DNA from: Pseudopyrenochaeta lycopersici | Lineage: Eukaryota; Ascomycota; Dothideomycetes; Pleosporales; Pseudopyrenochaetaceae | DNA: 64,000 bases | Assembly (NCBI GenBank): GCA_003313425.1 | Contig: NHZP01000005.1 | Span: 2,133,952-2,197,951, forward strand | Direction of reading: 5' to 3' | Part shown: piece by piece, positions 11,856 to 23,002 of the stretch | How positions within the stretch are numbered: the first letter of the stretch is position 1 | Layout: the number at the start of each line of letters is the position of its first letter | Translations under genes and position numbers: made by a program | Notes under the pieces: model-generated | Databases searched by the model: none | Told to the model about the DNA's origin: nothing | Seen by the model: the letters and a program-made list of their open reading frames with translations, nothing else

Positions 11856-11999
11856 CTAGACTTGGTTATTCCTTGACATCTCTCATTTAGCACAATTCTT
11901 TTCAATCTGCTCGTTTCTTCTCCGATCAAATACGCAAACTCTTGTAACCACCGTTTCCAAATTAAATTGCGGGTCGCAATGGGATATACCTTTATGACC

Positions 12000-12478
12000 C
12001 CAGGCTGGCTTGCGCGCGATCAGGCATATTCGGAATCAGCGCTGCCTACCATCTGTTCCAGATGATTCGAAAGAAGGCATGGTTTTATAGCTCCCTTACA
12101 GTGGGCTCCTTTAGTAAGAGCTCAGAGGCCTTTGGGGTCCACTATCCATTAACATATCTCTGTGATGACGGCTGGCTACGTCTTCCGCTATGTCTCGGCA
12201 AAGTCGCCAGCAGACCTAGGCCCTTACATTGGTCAATCGCTCTTTATTATTCTTCCTCCCTCTCTTTACGCGGCGACAATCTACATGATCTACGGCCGCC
12301 TTGTCCTTTTCGTCAACGCTCCAGAAGCCTCTATCATCCGTCCTACGCGCGTGACAAAGATATTCGTCTGTGGCGATGTACTTGCCTTCTTCCTGCAAGC
12401 GGGTGGCGGTGGTATAATGGTGCAAGCAAGCATGGCTAAGACGGGCCAAATCATTATGCTTATCGGTCTCTCTTAGTG
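12000..12478 (+). pseudogene. second RTA1-like fragment
   Basis: The plus strand reads GISAAYHLFQMIRKKAWFYS (12030-12090) and then, in another frame from 12162, TAGYVFRYVSAKSPADLG, a SLYAATIYMIYGRLVLFV helix and FVCGDVLAFFLQAGGGGI, ending IIMLIGLS at a TAG. These match central RTA1 helices. GTAAGA at about 12112 could open an intron but no clear acceptor is seen. The C-terminal helices are missing: the sequence switches at about 12478 to minus-strand glycosyltransferase sequence. It is a paralogue of, not a copy of, the gene at 7027-11040. Confidence 0.7.
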
Positions 12479-12807
12479 AACGGAGATTCTGGCTGTAACT
12501 TACCACTTCCGGATTTTACGAACATGTTCATGGAACCATTGCCCATACCTTTTAAGAATCCCGCAAACCTTCTTCCTTTGCGCCTTTGTAAGGTTTCGTC
12601 ACAATGTCCGTGATGCCCTCATAGAATCCGGTGCCGAAATTCTGGTAACGTTAGAAACCAACAACGTAACAGTAAATGGACGCAAAGATACGAACTATTC
12701 CCGCAACGACACCTCCACTCTTCCAATCCGTGACTTGTTGGTGCTTTTTAACCTCCTCACATACAGCTTCGGTGTATTCCGAAGGCCTTCTGCAAGCGCC
12801 AACGGCA

Positions 12808-12815
12808 CACCTACA
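12808..12815. repeat. hAT-C target-site duplication, left
   Basis: CACCTACA, repeated at 15597-15604. Confidence 0.9.
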
Positions 12816-12999
12816 CATACATGGGCATTGTAGAGCGCTCTACACACACTCTACAGCACTCTACACGATAGAGTAGAATAACCGTTATTCTACTCTGCTC
12901 TATTCTACAAATTTCTATCCTGTAGAGGAGTAGAGCACTCTACCACTCTACTCGCTTTCTGATTGGTCAATTTCATCTTATCTTTTGATTACAGTCACA

Positions 13000-14337
13000 G
13001 GACAAAAGTCTGTTCGCCAAGGAGGTTAGCGTCCCCATCACCACTTAAACCCTCAACTTCAAAGCACTATAACATCACGTAGGATCGACTAAACTAGACA
13101 ATTTTTAGCGCAAATTAATCGCAATATACTTAATATTTAGTCTGGTAGCCCTGTGCAAGTCTTACAGCGTTAAGGCGGTGTGGCATGCTAGTGATCAGCT
13201 TGCGGATCAGTGAGTCGGGGATGGCTGCCCACGCCTCCAATAACCCCATTTCAAAGCGATCCCAGTCATCTTCAGACTCTCCCATATAATCAAACTCAGG
13301 GTGGAGCTCATGAACCTTCTGTTTGAGTGCCCACTAGATGTGTTCAATTGGGTTGAGGTCTGGAGAATATGGTGGGAAGTCAACTGTCCTACGCCGTGAA
13401 CCTCCAACCACTCCTTTGAGAGAGCAGCAGTATGGATACGTGAGTTATCCTGCATAAACCTCTCGCCAGCTCTATATTAAGGTAATAGGCCTTCCTCAAG
13501 GGCCTGAGTATAACTCCACGCGCTATAGCCTTTACGTCGTGCTGATGGATCGCGGGTCATAATTACTAGAGGACTACGCCCAACACGACCCCCTGCAGTC
13601 ATCCATATTGACGCCCACACCATGCGAGCAGATTGGCGAGCAGTGGTAACCTCATCTATCATCTTATGCCTCCATTTCTCATCAGGTAATCGCTATACCC
13701 ATGGTGTGTTGTGGCCAGAGCCTCGGGCGATTGAGTACTCGTCGCTGAACCTGAAGACTGTCCTCTGCCAATTGAAGCTATGCCAATCCGCAGCAAACTT
13801 AAGACGTAAAAGTGCTGTAGCTCTATTGATTTTGGTCTGCGCTTTACTCTGAACTTATGTAATCTAGCTTTAAGGAGGGTACGTTGAATAGTCTTCTTTG
13901 ATACATGGGGGGTAGCTTCATCAGCTACCTACATCCCAGCCTCTTTAAGGAGCTTGCGGTACTCAATTTTTGGGAACTTTCTAGCAAGGCGAAGCAGCTT
14001 GCGATGATCGCGCCTAGTTAAAATAGGTGGACGGCCTATCCGAGGGCGCGAGGTGTTGCTGGTGGTGGCCTCCCATCGTTGTATTGTCTTCTGAACGCGG
14101 CGTTGCGAACAGCCAAGAGTCTCTGCGATTTCCTTAGTCCGCACACCCGCCTCTTTCTGGGCTAGAACATAATTGCGCTGGCTTTCTGATAGTTCACCTC
14201 CTTGCATTCGATTACCACTAATTTCTGTGCCAAAAGCTCTCATTTTAATGTAGTTATCTTGAGTTGGAGAAGCAGTGGTTCTGCGCGTTCGCGTGTTGTT
14301 GTTCTGGCACGTGCGCGACGCGAACAAACTTTTGTCC
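13000..14337 (-). mobile_element. Tc1/mariner element inside hAT-C
   Basis: A 1338-bp element with inverted termini GGACAAAAGTCTGTTCGC (left) and one mismatch on the right. The right flank is TA; the left flank is CA, a probable decayed TA. It abuts the MITE at 14340, sharing that TA. Confidence 0.82.
13130..14243 (-). pseudogene. Tc1/mariner transposase, damaged
   Basis: DDE-type cut-and-paste transposase. From the ATG at 14243 come two helix-turn-helix units (LSESQRNYVLAQKEAGV, then RVQKTIQRWE) and a GRPPILT linker. The catalytic core shows the first acid in FRFSDEYSI, the second in FMQDNSRIH and the third in YSPDLNPIEH. In-frame TAG codons fall where Trp is expected (near 13700 and 13334), as RIP would produce. 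The C-terminus ends YQTKY at 13130. About 340 codons is the normal length. Confidence 0.85.
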
Positions 14338-14339
14338 TA

Positions 14340-14757
14340 GCACGCGGGTGCCAAAAAAGGCCGCACCGCAAATACTATGCCCCTATAGAAAATTGCTGGC
14401 AACTACCTAAGCAGTACATCAAGAAATTTCTATCTTAGTATAAGAAAGATACATAAGAGCGCTCTCTTAATAGATAAGAGAGAATAAGACAAGGCTTTAC
14501 AGATAAGCGTATTAATTCTATGCTAAATAGGCTATCAAATAACGAGTTAGTAACCTCGCGAGACAGCGCTGTTTTAACAGTTGCAACACCAAAATTAGGA
14601 GCTATATAGCCCAATCTGTAACTTTACCTTACAAGTATCCTAGGTTATTAATATTCCCTTTAAAAAATGCGTAATTGTCCTCCTCTCCATAGCAATTTGT
14701 ATGTGTTGGGGGACGCCAAGGCATTTGCGGTGCGGCCTTTTTTGGCACCCGCGTGCC
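14340..14757. mobile_element. MITE with Tc1/mariner-type TA duplication
   Basis: A 418-bp element with 34-bp inverted termini: GCACGCGGGTGCC, an A-run and GGCCGCACCGCAAAT, with one indel between ends. TA flanks both sides (14338-14339, 14758-14759). There is no open frame, so it is non-autonomous. Confidence 0.8.
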
Positions 14758-15065
14758 TAGTACTGTAGGTTTCTGCAAATTCTGCAGGCTTTCATACTAG
14801 TATCTGTTGACCTATCACGTGACCTTGGATATCGCTGAGCTTTTTATGGAGCTGGCTCCATGACTGCTGGCATCGTGTGAGTAATGGTGTTATGGAGTAT
14901 TTGCTTTTTGTACATGAAACTGGACTTTCCATGCACCTGAGACATGCCCTGGTCGACAGCGCAACTACAAGAACTGGTCCGCGACCATCTATAGCAATCA
15001 ACCCAGTTCTCATCCCTTCTTCTCCACCTCTTTAGAGTATCCAGCTCTGTATCAATATCATCACT

Positions 15066-15437
15066 TTGCTAATCAACATGTCTGTATCCCAAGCCTCGTC
15101 ATCGCTTTTAGATACTCTTTCTACTCCCTCTATACCCAGTATCTCACAATCCGGCCCTTCTACCGTCATCCTTCCATCCTCTAGCCCTCCTTCCCTTAGC
15201 AGCGTGCCCACAGAGTCCTCTATACCCCACACAGCCCAGAAATCGATATGGGTATACTTTCGGCTTGCAAGGGGTAGAGAGGCACAGACAAGAGAGGTTG
15301 TACAAAATGGGAAGCGTCGACAAAAGACGCTCCATTACTGTATTTCCTGTTCGAATGAACCAAAGCCTAAAGTATGGCATACTGTCTATACTTCGGCCGC
15401 TCAGCATCACGTCAAAACAAAACATAAGGCTCAATAG
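15066..15437 (+). pseudogene. BED zinc-finger remnant of hAT-C transposase
   Basis: The ATG (15066 or 15078) opens a Ser/Pro-rich leader followed by a BED-type finger: WVYFRLARG, then CISCSNEPKPKVWHT and HHVKTKH, giving the CxxC and HxxxxH ligands. Nothing of the catalytic or dimerisation domains follows before the right terminus, so this is a deletion derivative. The 300 bases before it (14760-15060) hold no other feature. Confidence 0.7.
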
Positions 15438-15596
15438 AAGGAACTTAAGCAATCGACTAAAGAAGAGTGCTCTTCTTTAGGCCACGATCCCCACCAGAAT
15501 TGGCGAGATTACTAATCGGATAGAGCGTTCTACATACTCTACAGGGTAGAATAGAATTAGGGTCTATTCTACTCTACTCTACAATGCCCATGTATG

Positions 15597-15604
15597 CACC
15601 TACA
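15597..15604. repeat. hAT-C target-site duplication, right
   Basis: CACCTACA, identical to 12808-12815. Confidence 0.9.
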
Positions 15605-18001
15605 AGAGTGCCTTTCGTCAGGCTCGTGCCCATGGACGCAAATCCCTTGCCTACTGACTCTGTGGCTGCTAACCTGGCGGAACCGCTGCCGCTGCCGGCG
15701 TTGCGGGCGCGCTTGTACTCCTTGAATGGGTCAATGAACGTGCCGCCCACGGCTGATGTAAAATCGGTCATCACTCCTAAAGTAGCGAACGCACCTGCTG
15801 ACAGAGGATCCCACGACTTCTCATCAAGGCGATAATTTCTGGAATGATAACTAAGAGGCAAACGTCAGCGCATTAAGTGAAGTCAAGGATCGATTGGACA
15901 TTGGATTACTCACGGTTCTACATCCGCCATCTTCAGCTTGTTCTCCTTGATGAGAACCTTCAGTGCCATGTTGGATAACTTGATAACCGTCTTTGACCGT
16001 TTTGGACGATATTTCCACTGTGCAGCGAGGTGCGGTAGGATATCACAAGGCAGATTGAGCGACAGGATGTGTTTATGGAAGGAGTCCACGGCTGTGGCGA
16101 CGCCGTGCTCGTGATGCATTTGATCCGCAATGCTGCGAGCAGCTTGCTGTGCTTCGGGGGTGAGACAGTATTGGATTGCATCGGCCAGGCTCTGACTGTT
16201 GAGAGCTTTATGCGGTATAGGTCTTGGTCCGGCACCTTTGCCAGCGACAATCCCGCCCCAAAAAAGTTGACTCGGGTTCTCCATAGTTCTGCTTTAAACT
16301 TCTTCCCCCATGTGCAGGATGCAACTTACACGCCAAAGAAAGGAACGATGACAGTTGGTCTGGCATTGAAGAGACCGCAAGCCGTCATTCCCGCACCACC
16401 ATGATGAACAACAGCAGCAATACGTTTGAAGAGCCATTCTTGTAACCGTGTTAGTAAAAACTCGTTGCAAAAGCAGTAGACGCACATACCATGGGGACAA
16501 TCGTCCAAATAGAATACGTCGTTTGTATTCGGGTCGTTTCCGCCCAATTTATTCCAACCCCTTGAGATGATGACTCTGACTCCAGCAGTTTGGCATGCTT
16601 GGACAAGGATTTCCGTCATCCTCCGTGCGTCTTCGAGGACTATGCTACCAAATCCAATGTACACAGGCATAGTCCCTGCAGCTAGGAACTGGCCGAGGTC
16701 CTCGGGTGGCGTATATGCAGGCTCCTCGCGCATGAAGAAACCACAGATATCTGGCGAATTATCAATACAAGACCTCAATCCATATAGAGACAGAACCTGA
16801 TCATACCAATGTTAGCACCCCAGTCTCGCGGTTTTGCGACCATTGCAGGAGACCAACAATACGTGTGCGGAATCTCCAAGTAGGTTACGATATCCGGACT
16901 GACAAAGGCGGGCACAGGACCGAGATCTAAGTACTTTTTACGCCAATGATTGATAACGTCGCCTAATCTGATTGTTGTCAGCCGGTTTATACTTGCATGT
17001 CGAGTTCTTCTTCACCAGGCTCGCATCTAGACGGTGATTAGCTCACCCTTGCCAAGTCATCATATCTACGATACCATAACTGAGGTAGTTAGCCGTCGAA
17101 TCGCCAACACCATGGGCTACGATATTTGCTAATGGGTGTGGGAATGCGCGAGTTGCGCTCCAAGGCATCGTGAACATTATATGCACCGGGACACCGAGCA
17201 CCTGACCAAGGTGAACATGAGCAAACGATGGAGGATTGGCAATGATGGCATCAGCGACATAGGGTTGGTGTGAAACACGATCCGGCTCCACGCACGAGGC
17301 CCAGAAGCCTCTTAACATCTCTGCGATCATACGTCATTTACGTGGGATATCACCTCCTTTCAGCGAATCAAGCGACGGGAGTAGGCCTGGGTTGCGAACC
17401 ATGTACTGCGCAGAGTGTCAGAGTGGCAGACGGTGGGTGCAGAAATAAGTGAGGCCATACAGACATCAAGTCCTCTGGATCACCGTCTATGGGGAAGAAC
17501 TCCAAGCCGGACGTTCGTACGAACTTTTCGAAGACATCGTGTGTAGCTAGGCGTATACGATGCCCATATTGCTGGAGGGCAATGCCCAAGACGATGAATG
17601 GCTGCACATCTCCCCTGCTTCCGACAACATGAATCACAATGTTTAATGGCGGGCATCTCGCGCCGGGAGAAAGAGGAGATGCTTCTTGAATTGGAGGTAG
17701 CGGAGGCAGTAGCTCATCGACCTTTCCAGAAACAGAAGAACAAGTCGGCATTGATGGTTCCATCCCCTGGAACGTCGGGTCAACCAGATCGTCGACGACG
17801 TTGAGAAGGGAAGAATGGTGAGTACGTACTGTTGATAGCGGCAGATGTGGCAAGCAGCTCGCCAGAAGAGTGCAGCTCATATGGAGGAGGCGATGCATCA
17901 GTCGCCGGGTCGGACTCGTTCTCCAGGCAGCTAGACTCATTCTTAAAAGATGTGGAAGAATACGCCATGGTAGGGTAACCCGCCTTGGAGGAAGATGCCA
18001 T

Positions 18002-18660
18002 GCTATTAGGTGCGTGTGGTGACCAAAGTTTATTCTATAGGTTGCGGAGCAGAGATGGACGTTAAAAGAGTGAACAGGCGGAACATTTTCCAACTTCCTG
18101 CTGTTTGCGTCTGCCCCCTGACCGACACTCGGCTCTGTTGCACGTCATTGAAAACCTTTTAAGCATTATACGAAATACGCCAGCTTGCGGAACAAGCCGT
18201 TTTATGCGAACACCGCCGATACGAGGACGCTACTGTAGGGTGATCCATGTGACGATCGTTGGCCCGCATTAATCAACACAATATTTAAACAAGACCTGCA
18301 TCTTCAGGGCTAGCAGCGAATCAGATAACTAGAATTGAGGATACGCGTCATGGCCTAAACGTGACATGGTGCACGAAGTTCCTATCATTCATGATTGTTT
18401 CGGATACCTCTTCACGCTGGCTTTGCGAACGCACGGATGGTATACAAACTACAAAGACATTTTCAATGCTATTTACAAGTAACAATACATAAAATGGAAT
18501 GCCATCCATAGATTCAGCTAGCTACTATGTATCCACGTACCATGGGTACGAAAGCGAACAAAAGAAAACCCTCGCAACATGACAAATCAAGCTGCGTTCA
18601 GCGGAAGCAACACATTCTCTCCCCCATTAACAGCGAAAGCGCCATTTGCGCCGTCACACC
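18002..18660. other. upstream region of the glycosyltransferase gene
   Basis: No convincing open frame or repeat. It presumably holds the minus-strand promoter of the glycosyltransferase gene. I see nothing else. Confidence 0.3.
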
Positions 18661-18714
18661 ACGTGAACTGCGATCCAACTAAACCTTGGGGACAAATCTC
18701 ACCAGCCCCTCTAT

Positions 18715-18751
18715 AGCATACCATACCAGACCATTCCGATCACTGCTCAGT
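18715..18751. mobile_element. solo right end of a hAT-G-family element
   Basis: CCATACCAGACCATTCCGAT followed by CACTG is the right terminus of hAT-G at 39535-39560. Here it lies alone; no left terminus is found nearby. A 14-base GGGGACAAATCTCA word lies just before it (18688-18701). Confidence 0.55.
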
Positions 18752-18988
18752 ACGTATAGAGGGATCTGAGATAACTGCTGAAAGCTCGTCGTGGTTAGTA
18801 TCGTTAAGATCAAACCTTTGCTGAACAGGAGAGTCCTCGTCCTGGATAATAAGTTGCGAAAATCGTTTACTACGACGTTGTTGCGGTCCAGTATCGTCAA
18901 GATGAGTAGCTAATCGCTTTCGATGATTCTTTAAGCTCGTGCTGGCGGCCAATAAAGGAGTAACAAGAGAAATGGAACGAATTTGCAA
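18740..18988 (-). pseudogene. short ORF remnant, unknown
   Basis: An 82-codon minus-strand frame rich in Arg and Ser, with no recognisable domain, ending inside the hAT-G-like terminus. Both it and the region to 19110 may belong to a broken transposon. I would not call it a gene. Confidence 0.2.
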
Positions 18989-19111
18989 TAAAACTGTATT
19001 AGCACGTTCATGATCTCATCTATTGACTTCTCCGCTTCCCCGCTTTCGCGACGCGTCTGCAAACAAGAACAACAACAAAGCTAACGATAGTCGAACGATC
19101 GATCATCGTTA

Positions 19112-21216
19112 ACATGTTCCACCACCACGCGCACGTCCCTACGGCTCGCACGCGAACGCGATTTTCCATCCAATCTTCAACACACGATAACTCCACCGAA
19201 ATGGCGAATATTGAGGCTGCAGTTAATGCTCTAAATTCCTTAAAGATAGGCGAATTTATCCGTTATTCAGATTATGCAAAAGAATTTGGTTACGATCGGT
19301 CAACGCTGTCGAAGAGGCACAGAGGTGTAGAGCACCCGCGTAAGCAGTATATTAAGAATGGCAGATTACTCAGCACCACGCAAGAAAGAGAGCTTGTACA
19401 GTATATCCATAAGCTTTGCGCACGAGGACTACCTCCTTCTAAGCCTATGATACAAAATTTTGCAGCCCAGATAGCTCAAAGACCTGTAGGCAAGAACTGG
19501 GCTGATCGTTTCGTCGAGCGTCACAACATCGAGCTCCTCTCACATTGGGCATCTGGCCTCGATCGCAACCGCTTCAAAGCTGACTCGGCCTTTAAGTACG
19601 CACTCTACTTTGAGCTTCACAAGCAAAAAATCGAAGAATATAAGATTGATGCGCGTCAAATGTACAATATGGATGAGAAAGGCTTCCTTATTGGAATGCT
19701 ATCTAAGGTCAAGCGCGTCTTCTCAAGGACAATATACAAGGCAGGAAAGTTGAGGCATATACTCCAGGATAGCAACCGTGAGTGGGTAACTACTATAGCT
19801 TGCATCTGTGCTGATGGTACTGCCCTCACGCCTGCTCTTATCTACCAAGCTCAATCAGGTCAGATCCAAGATACGTGGTTACAAGACTTTGAGCCTCAGC
19901 ATCATAAAGCCTTCTTTACCTCCTCACCAAATAGATGGACGAGCAACCAGCTAGGCCTAGCGTGACTCAAACAGGTGTTTGATTGCGAGACAAGAGTGAA
20001 GGCGAGGCAATATTGGAGGCTGCTCATCCTTGACGGCCATGAATCTCATGTATCCGTGGAATTTATAAACTACTGCGACAAAAACAAGATCCTCCTCGCT
20101 ATCTATCCTCCTCACTCAACCCACACGCTTCAGCCGCTTAATGTCTGCATGTTCGCGCCTCTCGCAGCTGCTTACTGTCATAAGCTATCTAGCTTCATAG
20201 AGCAGGCCCAGGGCATTAGCTCAGTCACTAAGCGAGATTTCTTTCAACTCTTCTATCAAGCCTAGAGCTCATCTTTCAATAAGCAAGCTATCCTCAAAGC
20301 GTTTGAAGCTACAGGACTCTCGCCTTTCCACCCTAACGCCATCCTCTCACGATTCAAAGCAACACCGAGCAGCAATCCTAGACCCTTATCAAGTGAGAGC
20401 TCCTCCTCTGTACTCAGTGCGAGCGACTGAGAAAGATAGAGAGGCTGCTAAGGCAAGCTGTGGATGATATCTATGATGACAAGTCAAAGAAGCTCAGCCG
20501 ATCTCTCCACGCCATCTCAGTTCAAAATACTCTACTTCAACATGAGAATTTGCAGCTTAAAGAAACTCTTAGTAATGAGCAGAAGCGTAGGAAGCGTGGT
20601 AAGGCCTTGCCCCTCGAGTTTCCTCAGGATTATGATGGTGGTGCTATGTTCTAGTCACCCTTAAAAGCTGAGGCTGCTCGCGAGCGCCAGAGGCAAAAGG
20701 ACGCCGCAGAGCTGCAGCTGCAGAGGCTGTGAGGCTTCGCGAGCAGGCGAAGCTTGCTAAAGCTGAACTGCTTGAACAGAGGCAAAGGATGAAGATTGAA
20801 GCTAAGGAGAAGCGAGATGGTGAGAAGGCCTTGAAGGCAGCTCAGCGAGAGGAGGCAAAAGTTGCCAAGGAGATCAAGAAACAACTCCGGCAAGATATAA
20901 AGATATCTAAAATAGGCAAGAAACAAATCTTTCAGCTAGGTAAAGCTAAAGAAGCAGTGGTGGTTGAGGAGGAGCCTGTTGTTGTGCAAGACGCTGTGCT
21001 AGCTACTTCTCGTCGAGGGCGACCAATCAAGCCACCACAGAGGCTGCTTATATAATCTAGCACTGCGAAACTGTTCTATATAGTACTATAAGCTTACTAC
21101 TAAAAGATCTCGCGATATAATATTTTGTACGTGGCTGCAGAGCCTCATTCAGTTTGGTGGTTGCATTGGTTTTCGCGTGCGAGCCGTAGGGATGTGCGCG
21201 TGGTGGTGGAACACGT
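19112..21216 (+). mobile_element. Pogo-1, pogo/Fot1-type Tc1-mariner element
   Basis: A 2105-bp element with about 45-bp inverted termini (ACATGTTCCACCACCACGCG at the left; two mismatches to the right end) flanked by TA on both sides. It carries one transposase gene plus a long charged C-terminal extension. Confidence 0.88.
19201..21055 (+). pseudogene. Pogo-1 transposase, RIP-damaged
   Basis: ATG at 19201. An N-terminal helix-turn-helix (SDYAKEFGYDRSTLSKR) and CENP-B-type domain (KNWADRFVERH) precede the DDE_1 core: first acid in YNMDEKGF, second in LILDGHESH. The third position reads LQPLNVC where LQPLDVG is usual, an Asp to Asn change consistent with G to A mutation. Stops at 19963 (TGA) and 20263 (TAG) replace expected Trp. 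A one-base loss near 20425 breaks the frame before a Lys/Glu/Arg-rich coiled-coil-like tail (20460-21055) ending RRGRPIKPPQRLLI. Confidence 0.85.
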
Positions 21217-21219
21217 TAC

Positions 21220-21484
21220 TGATCGTTGACACGAACGATGTCCAGGTCTGCAGAGGGCTGATCTAGCTGCTCGCATGGTTGCAGAACGACTCAAACAAGC
21301 TCTCAAATTGTCCCAAATAGGAAAGAAGAAGAGAAGACACAAAGCTGCCGCAACCGCTACTACTAAAAAGAGAGCATCTGCAAGGCCTAGTAGTGATAGG
21401 AAGCTCTTATTAGCTCAATCAAGCTTGCCAGCTACTCAGTCACGCAGCGGCCGCAACATTAGATTTCCAGTCAAATATGAGTAG
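21220..21484 (+). pseudogene. C-terminal tail of another pogo-like transposase
   Basis: Directly outside Pogo-1 a plus-strand frame reads KLSQIGKKKRRHKAAATA and ends SRSGRNIRFPVKYE at a TAG, a basic tail like those of fungal pogo transposases. Pogo-1 probably inserted into this older element, whose 5' part is not recognisable to the left. Confidence 0.45.
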
Positions 21485-21701
21485 CTATAGATAGTTCAAT
21501 GGCTTATAAACGTATCCACCAAAAAGATCACGATAAAAGCTATTTGGTGAGGCTCTACAGCCTCAAGTTGCTTGTTGATTTTGGTGTTCAGAGCGTGCGC
21601 CGTCGCGCAACCGTGCTTCGCACCGTCAGCCTCGGTAAGTTAGTGGGGTGCGCACAGGCCAGGACTCCAAAAAAAAGGAGCTCCTTCGTACGAAGGCTAA
21701 C

Positions 21702-21903
21702 GTACATGGCAAGCGAGCGGCGCACCCCACCAACTTTGCAACTGTCTTAGTCTGAAATTGATCGCGATTAAGAGCTAAGATTACGATAGTAATATCAGCT
21801 TTAGAAGAACCTTGTTAAGCTTGAATAGGTGGTGCTATACTTGATAGAAGTTTACGCATTGCGCAAATTTGGTGGGGTGCGCCGCTCGCTTGCCATGTGC
21901 ATT
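21702..21903. mobile_element. short MITE
   Basis: About 200 bases bounded by inverted repeats ACATGGCAAGCGAGCGGCGC plus ACCCCACCAA and the matching inverse at 21870-21901. TA precedes the left end; the right flank is TG. There is no coding capacity. The surrounding 21485-21700 and 21904-22190 hold no gene I can support. Confidence 0.6.
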
Positions 21904-22191
21904 ACGTCAAACGGGGATGGAACGACTAGGGCTGCCTTAATCCCGTAAGAGAAAGCATGAATTAGTTCAGCAAATCTTGAAGAAGCAGTCCGAGGGCTTA
22001 CGACGATATTTTCTCGCAACTCTCAAGGCCCACGTTCCATTCTTATGGAGATAGAGACAATTTTTTGTCAAAACTATGAGATAGAGATATAGCCAAGCCC
22101 AGTTTACACGCAATTTATTGTTCCTCGCCAACCCATCAGCGCTGCTCCTACAACGCGTGTCTTGAGAAGCTGTGTTTCCGGTTCTGACCAA

Positions 22192-23002
22192 TCACCTTGG
22201 CTCGGAGCGACGCCCAAACAGCGTTCGAAGCGATTTGAGAAGACGGCCCATGCCAAGGCCATCAAACGTCTCGAATCTCCGATGCCTCGCCAAAGCCTTG
22301 TTAAACTCATCGAGCGCATTGAAATCGACCGGGGTTCACGTGCGCTCCCCTGGCTGCTTGGGAGCTGTAGTCCAGGGATTGATCGGCGAAGAGTCTGCGA
22401 TCAGCCCACGACGAAGTACATTATCAGCCAAGACGACCCCTCCTGCTCTGAGAAGCCAGACATTGCCAGATGCTGGATCAGAGAGTGAGTCGATGAGAGA
22501 GAGGTACTTGGGGTAAGATGGCTTATCCGCGTCGATGAGTATCATGTCGAAAGGCGCTTTCAAAAAATTGAGCCAGCTTCTTCATGGATTCCCCGGCGTC
22601 TCCATCAATGACTTCCGCATTCGTAATTTCCTCTCTCTCCAAAGTTTCTTGTGCGATTCTGGCGTACTCTGGCTCAAATTCTAAAGAAGTGGCATGGCTT
22701 GACGGGCCTACTGCGTCGGCCCAATGCCAAAGTCGAGACCCCGATGTACGTTCCAATCTCCAGGACTAGTACGATTAGGCATGATCGGTCTAAGGAGACT
22801 TGCTTCACTTACTGCGCTTGACTTCCATGGCTTTGGTCAACCAGATGTGAAACTGTGCCTGCAACGGCGAGATCATAAAGAAGGATTTCTCTTGGGTCTT
22901 CATTCCCCAGTCATGGAAAGTCGCGATTTTGGAGGGCAAGTTGGAAGAACGATTGAATGCATAGTTTCCACCTGCTATGTCGAGTTGCTCATTTGGGAAC
23001 AA
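22192..23002 (-). pseudogene. class I SAM-dependent O-methyltransferase, frame-broken
   Basis: CCoAOMT-like enzymes methylate catechol-type oxygens of phenolics or polyketides. ATG at 23002 begins MFPNEQLDIAGGNYAF; an intron (about 22808-22748) follows MEVKR. Exon 2 gives the SAM-binding LEIGTYIGVSTLAL motif, LEFEPEYARIA and IDGDAG; then FDMILIDADKP and GGVVLADNVLRRG with the expected metal-binding acids; it ends DGLGMGRLL. Two one-base additions in homopolymers (GGG near 22724, T6 near 22566) and a TGA near 22341 break the frame. These could be true lesions or base-calling errors. It is divergent from the regulator at 23492. Confidence 0.78.

Larger units (their letters stand above)
12816..15596 (+). 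mobile_element. hAT-C, internally deleted, with nested elements
   Basis: A 2781-bp element with termini CATACATGGGCATTGTAGAG and its inverse, flanked by the 8-bp duplication CACCTACA. Subterminal words are GTAGAG, CTCTAC and TAGAATA (12835-12960 and 15515-15590). Only the BED-finger part of the transposase remains (15066-15437). A Tc1/mariner element and a MITE occupy 13000-14757. It interrupts the glycosyltransferase coding sequence, which reads through in frame when the element and one duplication are removed. Confidence 0.88.
12480..18001 (-). pseudogene. sterol-type UDP-glycosyltransferase gene, split by hAT-C
   Basis: Family: GT28/UGT80-like enzymes that transfer glucose from UDP-glucose to sterols. 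ATG at 18001; exons run leftward with introns at about 17830-17767, 17460-17406, 17046-16968, 16806-16751, 16489-16439 and 16329-16268. The N-terminal domain has [16 protein letters not shown] (GT28 signature); the C-terminal domain has the nucleotide-sugar motif VVHHGGAGMTACG. Lesions: TGA at 17334-17336 where Arg is expected, hAT-C inserted at 15597, and a one-base loss near 12750. Under my splice the D-Q pair after FFG reads V-Q. The 3' end is lost at the junction near 12478. Confidence 0.82.
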
